Below are positions 25,176 through 34,700 of a DNA stretch of 64,000 nucleotides, piece by piece. The DNA comes from Methanolapillus africanus. GTDB lineage: Archaea > Halobacteriota > Methanosarcinia > Methanosarcinales > Methanosarcinaceae. The DNA lies in the NCBI RefSeq assembly GCF_032714475.1, contig NZ_JAWDKD010000021.1, forward strand, positions 124,001-188,000, in the 5' to 3' direction. Under the pieces are notes generated by a model. That model saw only the letters and a list, made by a program, of their open reading frames with translations, did not search any database and was not told the DNA's origin. A program made the position numbers and the translations under genes. Numbering within the stretch: the first letter of the stretch is position 1; each line of letters begins with the position of its first letter.

Positions 25176-25211
25176 AACCCCGATTGTCCTATATCAGTTG
25201 ACATCGGGGTT
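25176..25211 (+). promoter_or_regulatory. Hairpin immediately upstream of the AlbA_2 gene start
   Basis: AACCCCGAT (25176-25184) pairs with ATCGGGGTT (25203-25211); TTGTC and GTTGACA add partial pairing inside. The stem ends only 5 nt before ATG 25217. It could be a terminator for the upstream gene or, if transcription starts in the 56-bp block, a leader structure that hides the start codon. Confidence 0.65.
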
Positions 25212-25216
25212 TTAAA

Positions 25217-26887
25217 ATGGTTTTATCGGAAAACGAAATCAAATCTCTTTTTTATTTTTTGCTGAAACAGCCTGAATCGGAAGTTTTCGAATTAAAGGAA
25301 GCAAAAAATGATTTTAATTTTGAAAAGCTCGGAAAATATTTTTCCGCTCTGTCGAATGAAGCAAATTTAAAAAAACAAGAATCCGGATGGCTCATTCTCG
25401 GCGTTCGGGATAAAAATCATGACGTTGTCGGCACCCGGTATTTGGAAAATTGTTTGAAACAAAACGAACTGAAACAAAGAATTTCCGAAAAAACCAATGA
25501 TGGAATGACATTTACGGAAATTTATGAATTCATAGAGAATGAAAAGAGGGTGCTGCTTCTTCAAGTTCCGGCCGCTTCTCCCGGAATCCCGACAAGTTTT
25601 GAAGGACATTTTTACGGCAGAAACGGTGAGTCACTCGGTCCCCTAAGCCTGTCGGAGTTAGAAAAAATACGCGCACAAATAATGCCGGATTGGAGCGCCG
25701 GCATTGTTCCGGAAGCAACATTGGAAGATTTGGATCCAAAAGCCATATCAAAAGCCCGGGAAAATTACAAAATTCGATATCCAAAAATTGCAGAAGAAGT
25801 AGATTCGTGGGATGACGCGACTTTTTTGAACAAAGCTAAAGTAACCGTCAAAGGAAAAATAACTCGGGCCGCTTTAATCCTTCTCGGGAATGAGGAATCG
25901 GATTATTATTTAAGTCCGGCTGATGTTAAAATTCGTTGGATTTTAAAAGATGCTGAAAACAGAGAAAAAGATTATGAAATCTTTTCAATACCGTTTTTAC
26001 TGTCAGCTGAGAAGACCTATTCAAAAATCAGAAACGTGAAATATCAACGTATGACCGGCGACACCATTTTTCCGGAAGAATTGTTAACTTATGAACCCTT
26101 TGTGATTCGAGAGGCTTTAAACAATTGCATTGCACACCAAGATTATCAAAAAGGCGCCCGAATCAATGTGGTTGAATTTGAAGACGGAAAATTAATATTT
26201 TCAAATTACGGCGATTTTATTCCGGGATCTGTGGAAAACGCCGTCAAAGAAAATTCACCGGAAGAATGCTATCGAAATCAATTTTTAGCAACCGCCATGC
26301 TGAATTTGAACATGGTCGAAACAGTTGGCGGCGGAATACGGAAAATGTTTGAGTTCCAACGTCAACGCTATTTCCCAATGCCGGAATATGAATTAAGTAA
26401 AAATAAAGTTCGAGTGACTATTACAGGTAAAATATTGGATGAAGAATTTGTTAAAGCCCTATTGACCAATTTAAATTTGAGTCTAGAAGACATTATAATA
26501 CTGGATAAAGTCCAAAAGAAAAAAATAATCAGCGACATGGAAGCTCGTCATTTGCGAAAATTAAATTTAATCAGCGGGCGAAAACCAAACTATTACATAT
26601 CATCAGAAATTATTTCAAAATCCAAAAATATTGATTTGAAAGCACAACATGTTCGACAACGCGGTTTCGATGACACATACTATGAAAATTTAATTTTGAA
26701 CTATTTGAATCAATATGGATCTGCAACAAAAATTGAAATTAACAACCTTCTTTTTGAAAAGCTTCCTGAAATCTATAATGAAACTCAAAAAAAGAATAAG
26801 ATCAAAAATTTGTTGAGTTCGTTGCGCCGCTCAAATTTAATCGTAAATAGTGGAACAAGATGCAAACCAAATTATGTCTTAAAATAA
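25217..26887 (+). CDS. AlbA_2 (Schlafen-type) and HATPase_c_4 domain regulator, RecG-like annotation class
   Basis: 556 residues. The N-terminal AlbA_2 domain begins near ESEVFELKEAKNDF (S-x-x-x-E-F-K signature) and runs to ~150 (HFYGRNGESLGPLSLSE). Residues ~255-400 form the ATPase-like domain: REALNNCIAHQDYQKGARIN, then GKLIFSNYGDF, then METVGGGIRKMFEFQRQRYF-like sequence. The C-terminal ~150 residues look like winged-helix segments (IEINNLLFEKLPEIYNETQK). Proteins of this design are often called RecG-like or transcriptional regulators; function is unsettled, and many are linked to defence or mobile DNA. No Shine-Dalgarno site is seen; a hairpin abuts the start. Confidence 0.75.
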   Translation: MVLSENEIKSLFYFLLKQPESEVFELKEAKNDFNFEKLGKYFSALSNEANLKKQESGWLILGVRDKNHDVVGTRYLENCLKQNELKQRISEKTNDGMTFTEIYEFIENEKRVLLLQVPAASPGIPTSFEGHFYGRNGESLGPLSLSELEKIRAQIMPDWSAGIVPEATLEDLDPKAISKARENYKIRYPKIAEEVDSWDDATFLNKAKVTVKGKITRAALILLGNEESDYYLSPADVKIRWILKDAENREKDYEIFSIPFLLSAEKTYSKIRNVKYQRMTGDTIFPEELLTYEPFVIREALNNCIAHQDYQKGARINVVEFEDGKLIFSNYGDFIPGSVENAVKENSPEECYRNQFLATAMLNLNMVETVGGGIRKMFEFQRQRYFPMPEYELSKNKVRVTITGKILDEEFVKALLTNLNLSLEDIIILDKVQKKKIISDMEARHLRKLNLISGRKPNYYISSEIISKSKNIDLKAQHVRQRGFDDTYYENLILNYLNQYGSATKIEINNLLFEKLPEIYNETQKKNKIKNLLSSLRRSNLIVNSGTRCKPNYVLK

Positions 26888-27197
26888 ATGATTCATATAA
26901 AGTATAGAATGATGTTGGAAATATGATTAAAAGTTAGATAAATTATAGATAAATTATCGCACGATGTTGAAAAATAAATTTAATTATCTAAATTTAAATG
27001 AGATTAAATAAAATTATCAAAAAAATAGATAATAACATCGACCGGCAACTTAAATGAAAAAACGATCTAAAATTTGGCACGGCAGAACCGATAAAAACTA
27101 AAACATCATAAATATGAAAATGAATAAAAACTGAAAAACGAAAAGAAGTTAAGAAATGAGAAAAAACAAAAAAAGAGAAGTCAAAAGAGTAAAGAAC
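26888..27197. other. AT-rich spacer, nothing recognised
   Basis: Convergent spacer between the AlbA_2 gene and the S6e gene. It is rich in AAATTA runs. I find no gene or strong hairpin. Confidence 0.5.
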
Positions 27198-27617
27198 TTA
27201 CTCTTCTGCAGCTGCAACTTCTGCCGGTGCTTCTTCGGGTTCGAGACCGAGGAGCTTTTCAACGGTGGCATCGCCGAAAACAGTCAATTTTGCGTTGACT
27301 TGGATGATTTCGTTGGAGATTTCGTTGCCGCGGATGAATTTTCTTCTTCTTTGACCGTTGATTTTCGGTGCAAAACCGACGCCGGTGGCGTCCAAAATTC
27401 TTCTCTTGGCCGGGCCCGGAAGGTCGGCGCGCATCACGAAGCCGCTTTTGTCGCAGCCGCCGGTGATTTTTAATTTGTAGCCCGGAAGGCCGACGAAGAG
27501 GGCATCCATTTCGGTACCGATTGTCTTTCCGACAATTGCTTTTTCTTTTGTTGCGTCAAAATCAATTTTGTATGATTTACCGGATCTCGGGTCAGCAAGG
27601 ACCATTTTAATTGCCAT
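27198..27617 (-). CDS. rps6e: Ribosomal protein S6e
   Basis: 139 residues. MAIKMVLADPRSGKSYKIDF starts the family fold; GGCDKSGFVMRADLPGPAKR and GQRRRKFIRGNEIS are conserved small-subunit binding stretches. The C-terminus is an acidic Glu/Ala tail typical of archaeal members. It follows infB on the minus strand, as in many archaea, separated by 285 bp that includes a GC-rich element. Confidence 0.95.
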   Translation of the reverse strand: MAIKMVLADPRSGKSYKIDFDATKEKAIVGKTIGTEMDALFVGLPGYKLKITGGCDKSGFVMRADLPGPAKRRILDATGVGFAPKINGQRRRKFIRGNEISNEIIQVNAKLTVFGDATVEKLLGLEPEEAPAEVAAAEE

Positions 27618-27837
27618 AAATATTCTCCTGATGAGTTAGAATTTGAATTAAAAAGTATAGGTGCGTAGGCCGCCGCCGTTAATTTTAATCGTTTCGTTTT
27701 TTCGAGTAACTTTTAGTCCGTCATCGTGTAAGGCTACCATAAAACCCGTTATAGTTTATAAATCTTATTCGTGAACGCCGTATTTAAATGAAAAGTTGGA
27801 AAAAAATCGCCCATGGTTTTTGAATGTGGTCTGCAAA

Positions 27838-27880
27838 AATGGTCGCCGTTATGCGCGCGCATGCCGCCCGCAAAAAAATA
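27838..27880 (+). repeat. GC-rich intergenic element, copy 3
   Basis: GGTCGCCGTTATGCGCGCGC then ATGCCGCCCGC and an A-run. It lies in the 285-bp spacer between infB and the S6e gene. Confidence 0.65.
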
Positions 27881-27902
27881 AAAAGAGAATGGGAAAATGA
27901 AA

Positions 27903-29687
27903 TCATTTTCCCCAAAACGGCTTGTCTTTCCGGCGGATCGCCAAATATTTTTCAAGCGTTTCTTTTTCATCATTGGACAGCGTGTCAAAAATTTCAAATT
28001 CCAGCACTTTGGAGTCCTGCTCCGGAATGTGAACGTACAAGATGTCTTCTTCTTTGATTTGACGGCCGACGGTGGCACCGTCCAGCGCCATCGCGACTTC
28101 CATGCCGACGGTGGCTTTCGGAATCTTCTTGCCGTTGTTTTCAATGCCTTTGACGGTCCCGACAACGGTGCCGTCCGGCAGCATCACATCGGTGTTGTTT
28201 TTCACAACGCCGCCCAAAATACGGACGCCGACGACAGCCGGTTTGCTTTGCCGGAACACGCAGCCCGGTAAAATTTTAAACTGGCCGGGTTTGATAAGTG
28301 TGTCGGAACGCAGCTTTTCAAGCTCTTCTTCCTGCATTTTGACGAATTCTTTATAATCGTCTAAAATCCGGTAAATCACGTCGTTGGTGAAAACATGGAC
28401 ATCCGGCATCGTATCTAAAAGTTCAAATGCGTCCGGCGTTGTTTTGACATTGAACGCCAAAATAACGGAGTGCATCGGGTCGCCGATCGTCGACGCTTCC
28501 ATAATATCGCGTTTGGATACGTCGCCGACTTCCGCTTTGCGGATTTTGATGTCCGCTTTTCGGAATTCGTGAACCATGGCTTCCAAAGAACCGAGCGTAT
28601 CGGCTTTAATCATCACGCCGTCCGAATCGGTTTGAATTTGAACGTCGTCAATTTCCTTTTTCACTTTTTCAAGAACCGCCTCAAGCGTTTCCGGCGTCGC
28701 CAGAATTACCGGGGACCCGGCCAGCGCTTCTTCGATGCCCGGCGCCGAAATCTTAACACCGCAAGCCGCAACGGCTTTGGGCACTTGTTTGAATTTGCTT
28801 TCGTACCGGATTTCACTGAGCTCGCGCGGTTTTAAAAGGGCGCGGATCTTGGTTTCAATGGGTTCGCCCAAGCGGCCGACGACGATCGTGTCACCTTTTT
28901 TGAGCGTTCCGTCGTACAAAATCACGTCAATCGTAATTCCGAGACCTTTTTCTTCTTTGACTTCGAGAACCGTGCCGACGCCGGGACCGTTGACGTCGTA
29001 GTGCAGCGACGATTCTAAGAACCGCTGCGCCAGGCCCAACAAAACCATAAGAACGTCCGAGACGCCTTCGCCGGTCAGGCCGCTGATCGGAACGACGCCG
29101 AGCGTTTTTTGGAAATCGGTGACCCGGTCGTAGCGGTCGGCGCTGAAACCTTGTTCATAAAGACGGCCGACGACTTCGTAGAATTTGGATTCAAAAAGAG
29201 CTTGGGTTTCCGGTGTTTGTTTTTTGTAAGTCGATAAAAAGGATTCACCCTTGTGGGATTTCCAGCCGTAGAGTTTGTCGATTTTGTTGGTGACGACGAT
29301 GAACGGCGTTTTGAACCGTTTCAAAATGTTTAAACTTTCAATCGTCTGCGGCTTGAAGCCTTCGTTGATGTCAACGACCACAACCGCCAAATCGGCCAAA
29401 GAACCGCCGCGGCTGCGCAAGGTCGTAAACGCGTGGTGCCCCGGTGTGTCAATAAACAATAATCCGGGAACAATAAATTTGTCGCGCAAGCGTTTGTCGC
29501 CGCACCGTTCGACAATCACGTCAATCGGCACTTCCGTCGCGCCGATGTGCTGCGTAATCGCACCCGCCTCTCCTTTCACAATCGCCGTTCCCCGAATTTG
29601 GTCAAGCAGCGTCGTTTTTCCGTGATCGACGTGTCCCATCACACAAACAATCGGTGTTCTGAGATTGTTTTTCTCGTTCTCGCTCAT
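27903..29687 (-). CDS. infB: Translation initiation factor aIF5B (IF-2)
   Basis: 594 residues. The GTPase domain has VMGHVDHGKTTLLDQIR (G1), the switch II DTPGHHAF and TNKIDKL (G4); domains II-IV follow (VLEVKEEKGLGITIDVILYD; SPVILATPETLEAV; KPAVVGVRILGGVVK). Length is that of the archaeal form, without the long bacterial/eukaryal N-terminus. It promotes initiator-tRNA binding and subunit joining. ATG 29687 has GGTGA 5 nt upstream. Part of the L7Ae-S28e-L24e-Ndk-IF5B cluster. Confidence 0.96.
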   Translation of the reverse strand: MSENEKNNLRTPIVCVMGHVDHGKTTLLDQIRGTAIVKGEAGAITQHIGATEVPIDVIVERCGDKRLRDKFIVPGLLFIDTPGHHAFTTLRSRGGSLADLAVVVVDINEGFKPQTIESLNILKRFKTPFIVVTNKIDKLYGWKSHKGESFLSTYKKQTPETQALFESKFYEVVGRLYEQGFSADRYDRVTDFQKTLGVVPISGLTGEGVSDVLMVLLGLAQRFLESSLHYDVNGPGVGTVLEVKEEKGLGITIDVILYDGTLKKGDTIVVGRLGEPIETKIRALLKPRELSEIRYESKFKQVPKAVAACGVKISAPGIEEALAGSPVILATPETLEAVLEKVKKEIDDVQIQTDSDGVMIKADTLGSLEAMVHEFRKADIKIRKAEVGDVSKRDIMEASTIGDPMHSVILAFNVKTTPDAFELLDTMPDVHVFTNDVIYRILDDYKEFVKMQEEELEKLRSDTLIKPGQFKILPGCVFRQSKPAVVGVRILGGVVKNNTDVMLPDGTVVGTVKGIENNGKKIPKATVGMEVAMALDGATVGRQIKEEDILYVHIPEQDSKVLEFEIFDTLSNDEKETLEKYLAIRRKDKPFWGK

Positions 29688-29972
29688 AAAAATCACCCAT
29701 CAAAATATAAAATATGAAAGTATGAAAATAATGACAATAATAAAATGAATTATAAAAGGGAATAAATGAAATGGATACAACCAAATATGAACGCCATTAT
29801 AAAAATATGTTTCCTCAATGATTGACTCGTTTTTCTGTTTTGACGCCGCTCGAAAAAGAGAGACCGTCAAAAACAAAGCATGAAAGCTCACGAGCGGTCA
29901 TCAAAAAAAAGAAACGAAGCCGGAAAAATTCCGGCCGATTATTTTTGTATTATTTTTATTTTTGAGTAAAGA

Positions 29973-30422
29973 TTACTCGTACAAGTAAGCATCGTCCGAG
30001 CGCTTGTATTCCAAGATTTTGTCGTTGCCGAAGTGGATTTTAATTTCGCGTTCGGCAGCTTCCAAAGAGTCGGAGGCGTGGACAATGTTGCGGCCGGTGT
30101 CCATGGCGAAATCGCCGCGGATGGTACCAAGTGCGGCTTCGGCCGGTTTGGTGGCGCCGTTGATCGCGCGCATGATCTTAATCGAATCGCGGCCTTCGAC
30201 CACAAGGGACAAAGACGGAGCGGATGTGATAAAAGACACAAGGCCCGGGAAAAACGGGCGTGCGGCGTGTTCGGCGTAGTGCTCTTTGGCTTTGGCTTCT
30301 TCCATCACGGCCAATTTCATGGCCACGACTTTGAGACCTTTTTTCTCAATGCGGGAGAGAACTTCTCCCATGAGGCCGCGGGCAACGCCGTCGGGTTTAA
30401 TCATAACGTAAGTGCGTTCCAT
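29973..30422 (-). CDS. ndk: Nucleoside diphosphate kinase
   Basis: 149 residues. RTYVMIKPDGVARGLMGEVL opens the fold, and the catalytic His is in TGRNIVHASDSLEAA; the C-terminal HFGNDKILEYKRSDD is the usual substrate-loop end. It exchanges terminal phosphates between NTPs and NDPs. It lies 12 nt after the L24e gene and before infB, the standard archaeal order. Confidence 0.96.
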   Translation of the reverse strand: MERTYVMIKPDGVARGLMGEVLSRIEKKGLKVVAMKLAVMEEAKAKEHYAEHAARPFFPGLVSFITSAPSLSLVVEGRDSIKIMRAINGATKPAEAALGTIRGDFAMDTGRNIVHASDSLEAAEREIKIHFGNDKILEYKRSDDAYLYE

Positions 30423-30434
30423 GATAATCCCTGC

Positions 30435-30623
30435 TTACTTTCTCTTTTGTTCAGCGCGTCCTTTTTCGGTCCAGATGGTTTTTCTCGGAAGTCTGCCGAG
30501 GTCCAAATTGTTCTGGCACTTGGAGGAGCATAAGTAAAACGCAGAGCCATCTTTCTTAACATAAAGACGTCCGGTTCCGAGTTCGATCATTTTTCCGCAA
30601 AAGCTGCATTTTTTCTGATCCAT
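30435..30623 (-). CDS. rpl24e: Ribosomal protein L24e
   Basis: 62 residues from ATG 30623 with GGTGA upstream. One zinc site of the form C-x2-C ... C-x3-C: KKCSFCGKMIE and LCSSKCQNN. The basic C-terminus (LPRKTIWTEKGRAEQKRK) binds rRNA. It starts 11 nt after the S28e stop. Confidence 0.95.
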   Translation of the reverse strand: MDQKKCSFCGKMIELGTGRLYVKKDGSAFYLCSSKCQNNLDLGRLPRKTIWTEKGRAEQKRK

Positions 30624-30634
30624 TGCAATCACCG

Positions 30635-30856
30635 TTATCTCATTGTTAATTTCTTGGCTTCACGAGATGTTTCAATCAACATCAAGATGTCGCCGAGTCT
30701 GACGGGTCCCACACAGTTTCTTGTGATGACGCGTCCTTTGTCGCGGCCTTCCAAAATTTTGCATTGGATTTGCTTGGCCTCACCATGCATACCGGTGTTT
30801 CCGATGATTTCAATCACTTCGGCCGGAAATCCGTTTGAGTTGTTTTCGTCTGCCAT
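30635..30856 (-). CDS. rps28e: Ribosomal protein S28e
   Basis: 73 residues. The OB-fold motif PAEVIEIIGNTGMHGEAKQI and the end VGPVRLGDILMLIETSREA are diagnostic. A small-subunit protein in the mRNA exit area. It lies between the L7Ae and L24e genes. Confidence 0.96.
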   Translation of the reverse strand: MADENNSNGFPAEVIEIIGNTGMHGEAKQIQCKILEGRDKGRVITRNCVGPVRLGDILMLIETSREAKKLTMR

Positions 30857-30889
30857 AATTTTTTCTCTCCTGATCAGTTATTGATAGAA

Positions 30890-31252
30890 TTAGTTCTTGA
30901 GAGCGGCAAGTTTGGAGGCGAGGTCGGACAACATTTCGCCGGCTTTACCGGCATCGGTCACCGCGACGGCAGCGCAGCCGACGGAAAGACCGCATGCGGC
31001 GCCGAGCTCTTTTTGCTCGTTAACAAAAATGTAGGAAGCCCCTTTCTCTTCACAGAGAGGACCGAGGTGGGCAATGATTTCGGCCGGTTCAACGTTCTTC
31101 GCAATGACGACGAGTTTGGCGGTGCCGCGCTCAATTGTCTTTGTGGCTTCGTTGGTGCCTTTTTTAATTTTGCCGCTGTCTCTTGCGGTTTCAACAACAT
31201 CAAGAGCGATCTTTTGAAGTTCTTCGGGTGCATCTGTAGCGAATTTTGCCAT
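30890..31252 (-). CDS. rpl7ae: Ribosomal protein L7Ae
   Basis: 120 residues. KIKKGTNEATKTIERGTAKL is the kink-turn binding signature, followed by VVIAKNVEPAEIIAHLGPLC. In archaea L7Ae binds kink-turns in the ribosome, in box C/D and H/ACA guide RNPs and in RNase P. I take ATG 31252; three extra codons upstream are possible. First gene of the translation cluster. Confidence 0.95.
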   Translation of the reverse strand: MAKFATDAPEELQKIALDVVETARDSGKIKKGTNEATKTIERGTAKLVVIAKNVEPAEIIAHLGPLCEEKGASYIFVNEQKELGAACGLSVGCAAVAVTDAGKAGEMLSDLASKLAALKN

Positions 31253-31796
31253 ATAAATCAATCTCCTTCAAGTCTGACGATACTGATTTGATCAGCGTCA
31301 AACTTTCATTATTCATAGTTGTTTTATGACTCGCTTGAAAAATAATCAGAATCAGTTTTTAATTAAAATGATTTAAAAAATGATTTTCAGGTCAAGTCTG
31401 AGTTTAAAACAGACCATAGAGGCAAATATAGCTTATAAACCTTTTTATGCGATTTTTGACGGCGATTCTATTGGATTCTAAAGACCGTTTTCTTTTTTGT
31501 TTTTATTTTGACAAAGACCGGCGTCCGGGATAACGCGCGCGAACGGCGGCGATGAAAGACAATGCGGCAACCTATATTATTCAATTGTTATCTTAATAGA
31601 TGATATATGTTATTCAAAAAAATAGCCTTTTATTCGTTGTCGCTGATTAAAGAAACTTAATTTGATTTGCAAAATTGAAGAAAAGCAGGTCAAGACCGTT
31701 AAAAACAAATTGGATTGATTAAAATTAATGATATTTTAACCGATTATTAATATTTTTTAATTTATAAATGACATTCATAAAAAATAAGTGAGAACT
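31253..31796. other. Divergent spacer between L7Ae and the first CobN-like gene
   Basis: 544 bp without a gene. It carries the GC-rich element at 31519-31557 and a long AT-rich tract before the CobN-like gene (TATA-like TTTTTTAATTTATAAATG near 31751-31768). Confidence 0.6.
31519..31557 (+). repeat. GC-rich intergenic element, copy 4
   Basis: GGCGTCCGGGATAACGCGCG then CGAACGGCGGCGATGAAAG. It is closest to the copy at 48274, sharing GCGCGCG-ACGGCGGCG. Confidence 0.65.
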
Positions 31797-34700
31797 ATGA
31801 AAAAAATAGGTACATTTTTTGTATTGCTTCTTTTACTGCTTTCGATGATACCGGTGATGCCGGCCATGGCAGACAGCAGCAGCGAATGGAACGGATACAC
31901 GCTGATTGCCAAGACGACCAGCAACTCTAGCGCAATTAACTATGAATTTTTGAATGTTCCGAATGGCGAATATTTGATTATTGCCCGAGATTGGATTATG
32001 AGCAAGGATTACGTGCAATATCGCCGCATCGAAGTTAAAGACGGAGCTGTTACAGTCCCGGAGTTTTCATTAGTAAGCCTGGCAAGTAATACGGAATTGG
32101 AACCATATTACGACATTTATGATGCAACTAAAGATTTGACAGCAGCCGGTGGCGGTACATATACGGTCAATGGAACTGTTAGAACAACAAGCGGTCCGCG
32201 ATCAGGTTCAACCGTTCTTTTATTAAAAGAGCCGCCGACCGTAGATATCTCGAATTATAAAGTTGTTTCCGCCACCACAAGCAATGCCGTTGCAGACGGT
32301 CCGAATTTTGAACTGACAAATGTTTCCGCCGGACATTATGTGGTTTTGGCCGGATGGATCATGGGGTCGACATATTATGTCTCGACAACCGAGGTATCGG
32401 TGGATTCCGACACCGGAAACATCCAGGATTACGGAGAGATTAACGTCATAAAATCGGACGCAGCAAGCGACCCGATTCGTGATTTGTTTATTCAGCTGAA
32501 AGACACGGAAGATACAAACGATGCAACAGCAGGCGGCATGTACAACATTACCGGCGTTGCAAACTACACAACATCCGCCGGACTTGTCAAATCCCGGGCA
32601 AGTACAAAAATTATCCTGCTTCAATCGCCGGTCATTGCCGACGTTTCTGAAAGAACCGAAGGAACGATATCCAAAATAACGGTCACCGCATTGGGAGACG
32701 AATCGGTGACAGTAACATACACCGACAAAGACGGAAAAGTTTCATCAACAAAAGCATCGGACCAGAAATCAAATGGTGCTTACACATTTTCAATTGATAA
32801 AGAGAACCTGCCGGCCGGAAGAACAGATGTGACCGTGACGGCCAAAAACGGAAATTACATTTCCAAAAAAACAGTTGCTGTTATTAATGCGGACCCGGCT
32901 TTGCTGAACGTTCCGAAAAAAGTCGTTATCATCAGCGGTTATGAAACCCACAACAAAATCATTCAGGAGTTGGCCGCCGATTATACTACTCAAAATGTGG
33001 AATTGGTGTCCATTGAGACGAAAAAAGTCCCGAGCATGAGCCAAGCCGAAATTGATGCGGCACTTGAAGGCGCAGATGTCATCACCATTCACATGGTTTC
33101 AACCACACCGACTTGGAATGATTTGGAATCCGCCATTAAAAACCAAACAAAAAAAGGTGCAACAGTTACTCTTTTTGACGACAATTCTACACGTTATACA
33201 ACATCTTACGGAACTTACGCACGCAAATCCATCCCCGGAATTTCGGATACGACAGCCAACGCCGACAAATATCAAGCCAAAATTTCAGACTATTGGTCCA
33301 ACACGCCTTACGACCATTCCAATCTGGAACAAATGATCAACATGATTTTAATCGACTTTTACGGCCGGTACGATTTGCCGGCGCCCAATGAACCGGTGAC
33401 ATTGCCGCTCAAAGCCATTTATCACCCGAATATGGAAATGTCAATGGGTTCCGTTTTTGAAGCAAATTATACAGACTATATTAATTGGTACAAAACAAAC
33501 GATGTCAAATGGGACGGAGAAGAACAGCCCATCACTTACGATGCGTCCAAACCGACCGTCGCCATCGCCTTTTACAAATCTTATTTCCCGGACAAAATGG
33601 AACCGATCGCCAAGCTCATTGAAGAACTTGAGAAAACGGGCGTGAACGTCGTCGCCGCTTATTGCGAATCGCCGACATCCTTTGACACCGCCGACAGCGG
33701 CGGCGCTTATTTCATCGCCGGTGAAACAGATATTGTTTTGAACTACCGGTACATCGGAGAACACCGTTTCAACCAAACAAACTTGGACATTCCGGTTTTC
33801 AACATTTTGATTGTCGACTCGGCCGCCGACTGGGAAACATCCACCCATCCACTCGGCAACAGTTCCACGAAATTGGTCAACCAGGAACTTCAAGGATTTA
33901 TTGACCCGATTGCAATTGTTTCAACTGAAGTGATCGACGGCGCCACGGTTACAAAACCAATGAATGAACAAATCGATTGGTTCGTCAGCCGCATCAACGC
34001 GCAAATTAACCTTCAGCAAACCGCCAACGCCGACAAAAATATCGCTGTTGTTTACTATGACCACGGCGGCGGCAAAGCCAATATCGGCGCGTCTTATTTG
34101 GATGTTCCGAACAGCACCGTCGAGCTGCTGAAAGGCATGGAAACGGCCGGATACAACATTGACACGTCAAAGGCACCCGATGCCGACGCCCTCATTCAGT
34201 CCATGCTCGCTCAAGGAATTAACGTTGGCGGCTGGGCACCCGGAGAACTTAAAAAATTGGTCGGCGACGTCAGCATTCCGGAAAACACCGATATTTATGA
34301 TAACGGAAAAGCTGTTTTCATTTCCAAAACCCTTTATTTGGAATGGTTCCGCGACGTTTATTTGGGCGATTGGTTTGAAGCGACGATCGCCGGTTTGGAC
34401 CCGGCGGAACAAACCTCAAAGAGAACGGCTCAAGAACAACTGTACCAAAGCAAACTGAAAGAAGTGGAAGACCTTTGGGGAACGGCACCCGGCAACATCA
34501 TGGTGTACCAAGACAAATACATCATCATTCCGTACATCGACGTCACCGACGAATCCGGCACCGGAGACGGACGCGTCATTTTGACGCCGCAGCCGTCGCG
34601 CGGAAATGCCGAAAGCATTGAAGTGATGTACCACGACACCAACATTCCGCCGAATCACCAATATATCGCCTTTTACCTGTGGCTCCAACACAAGAATGAT

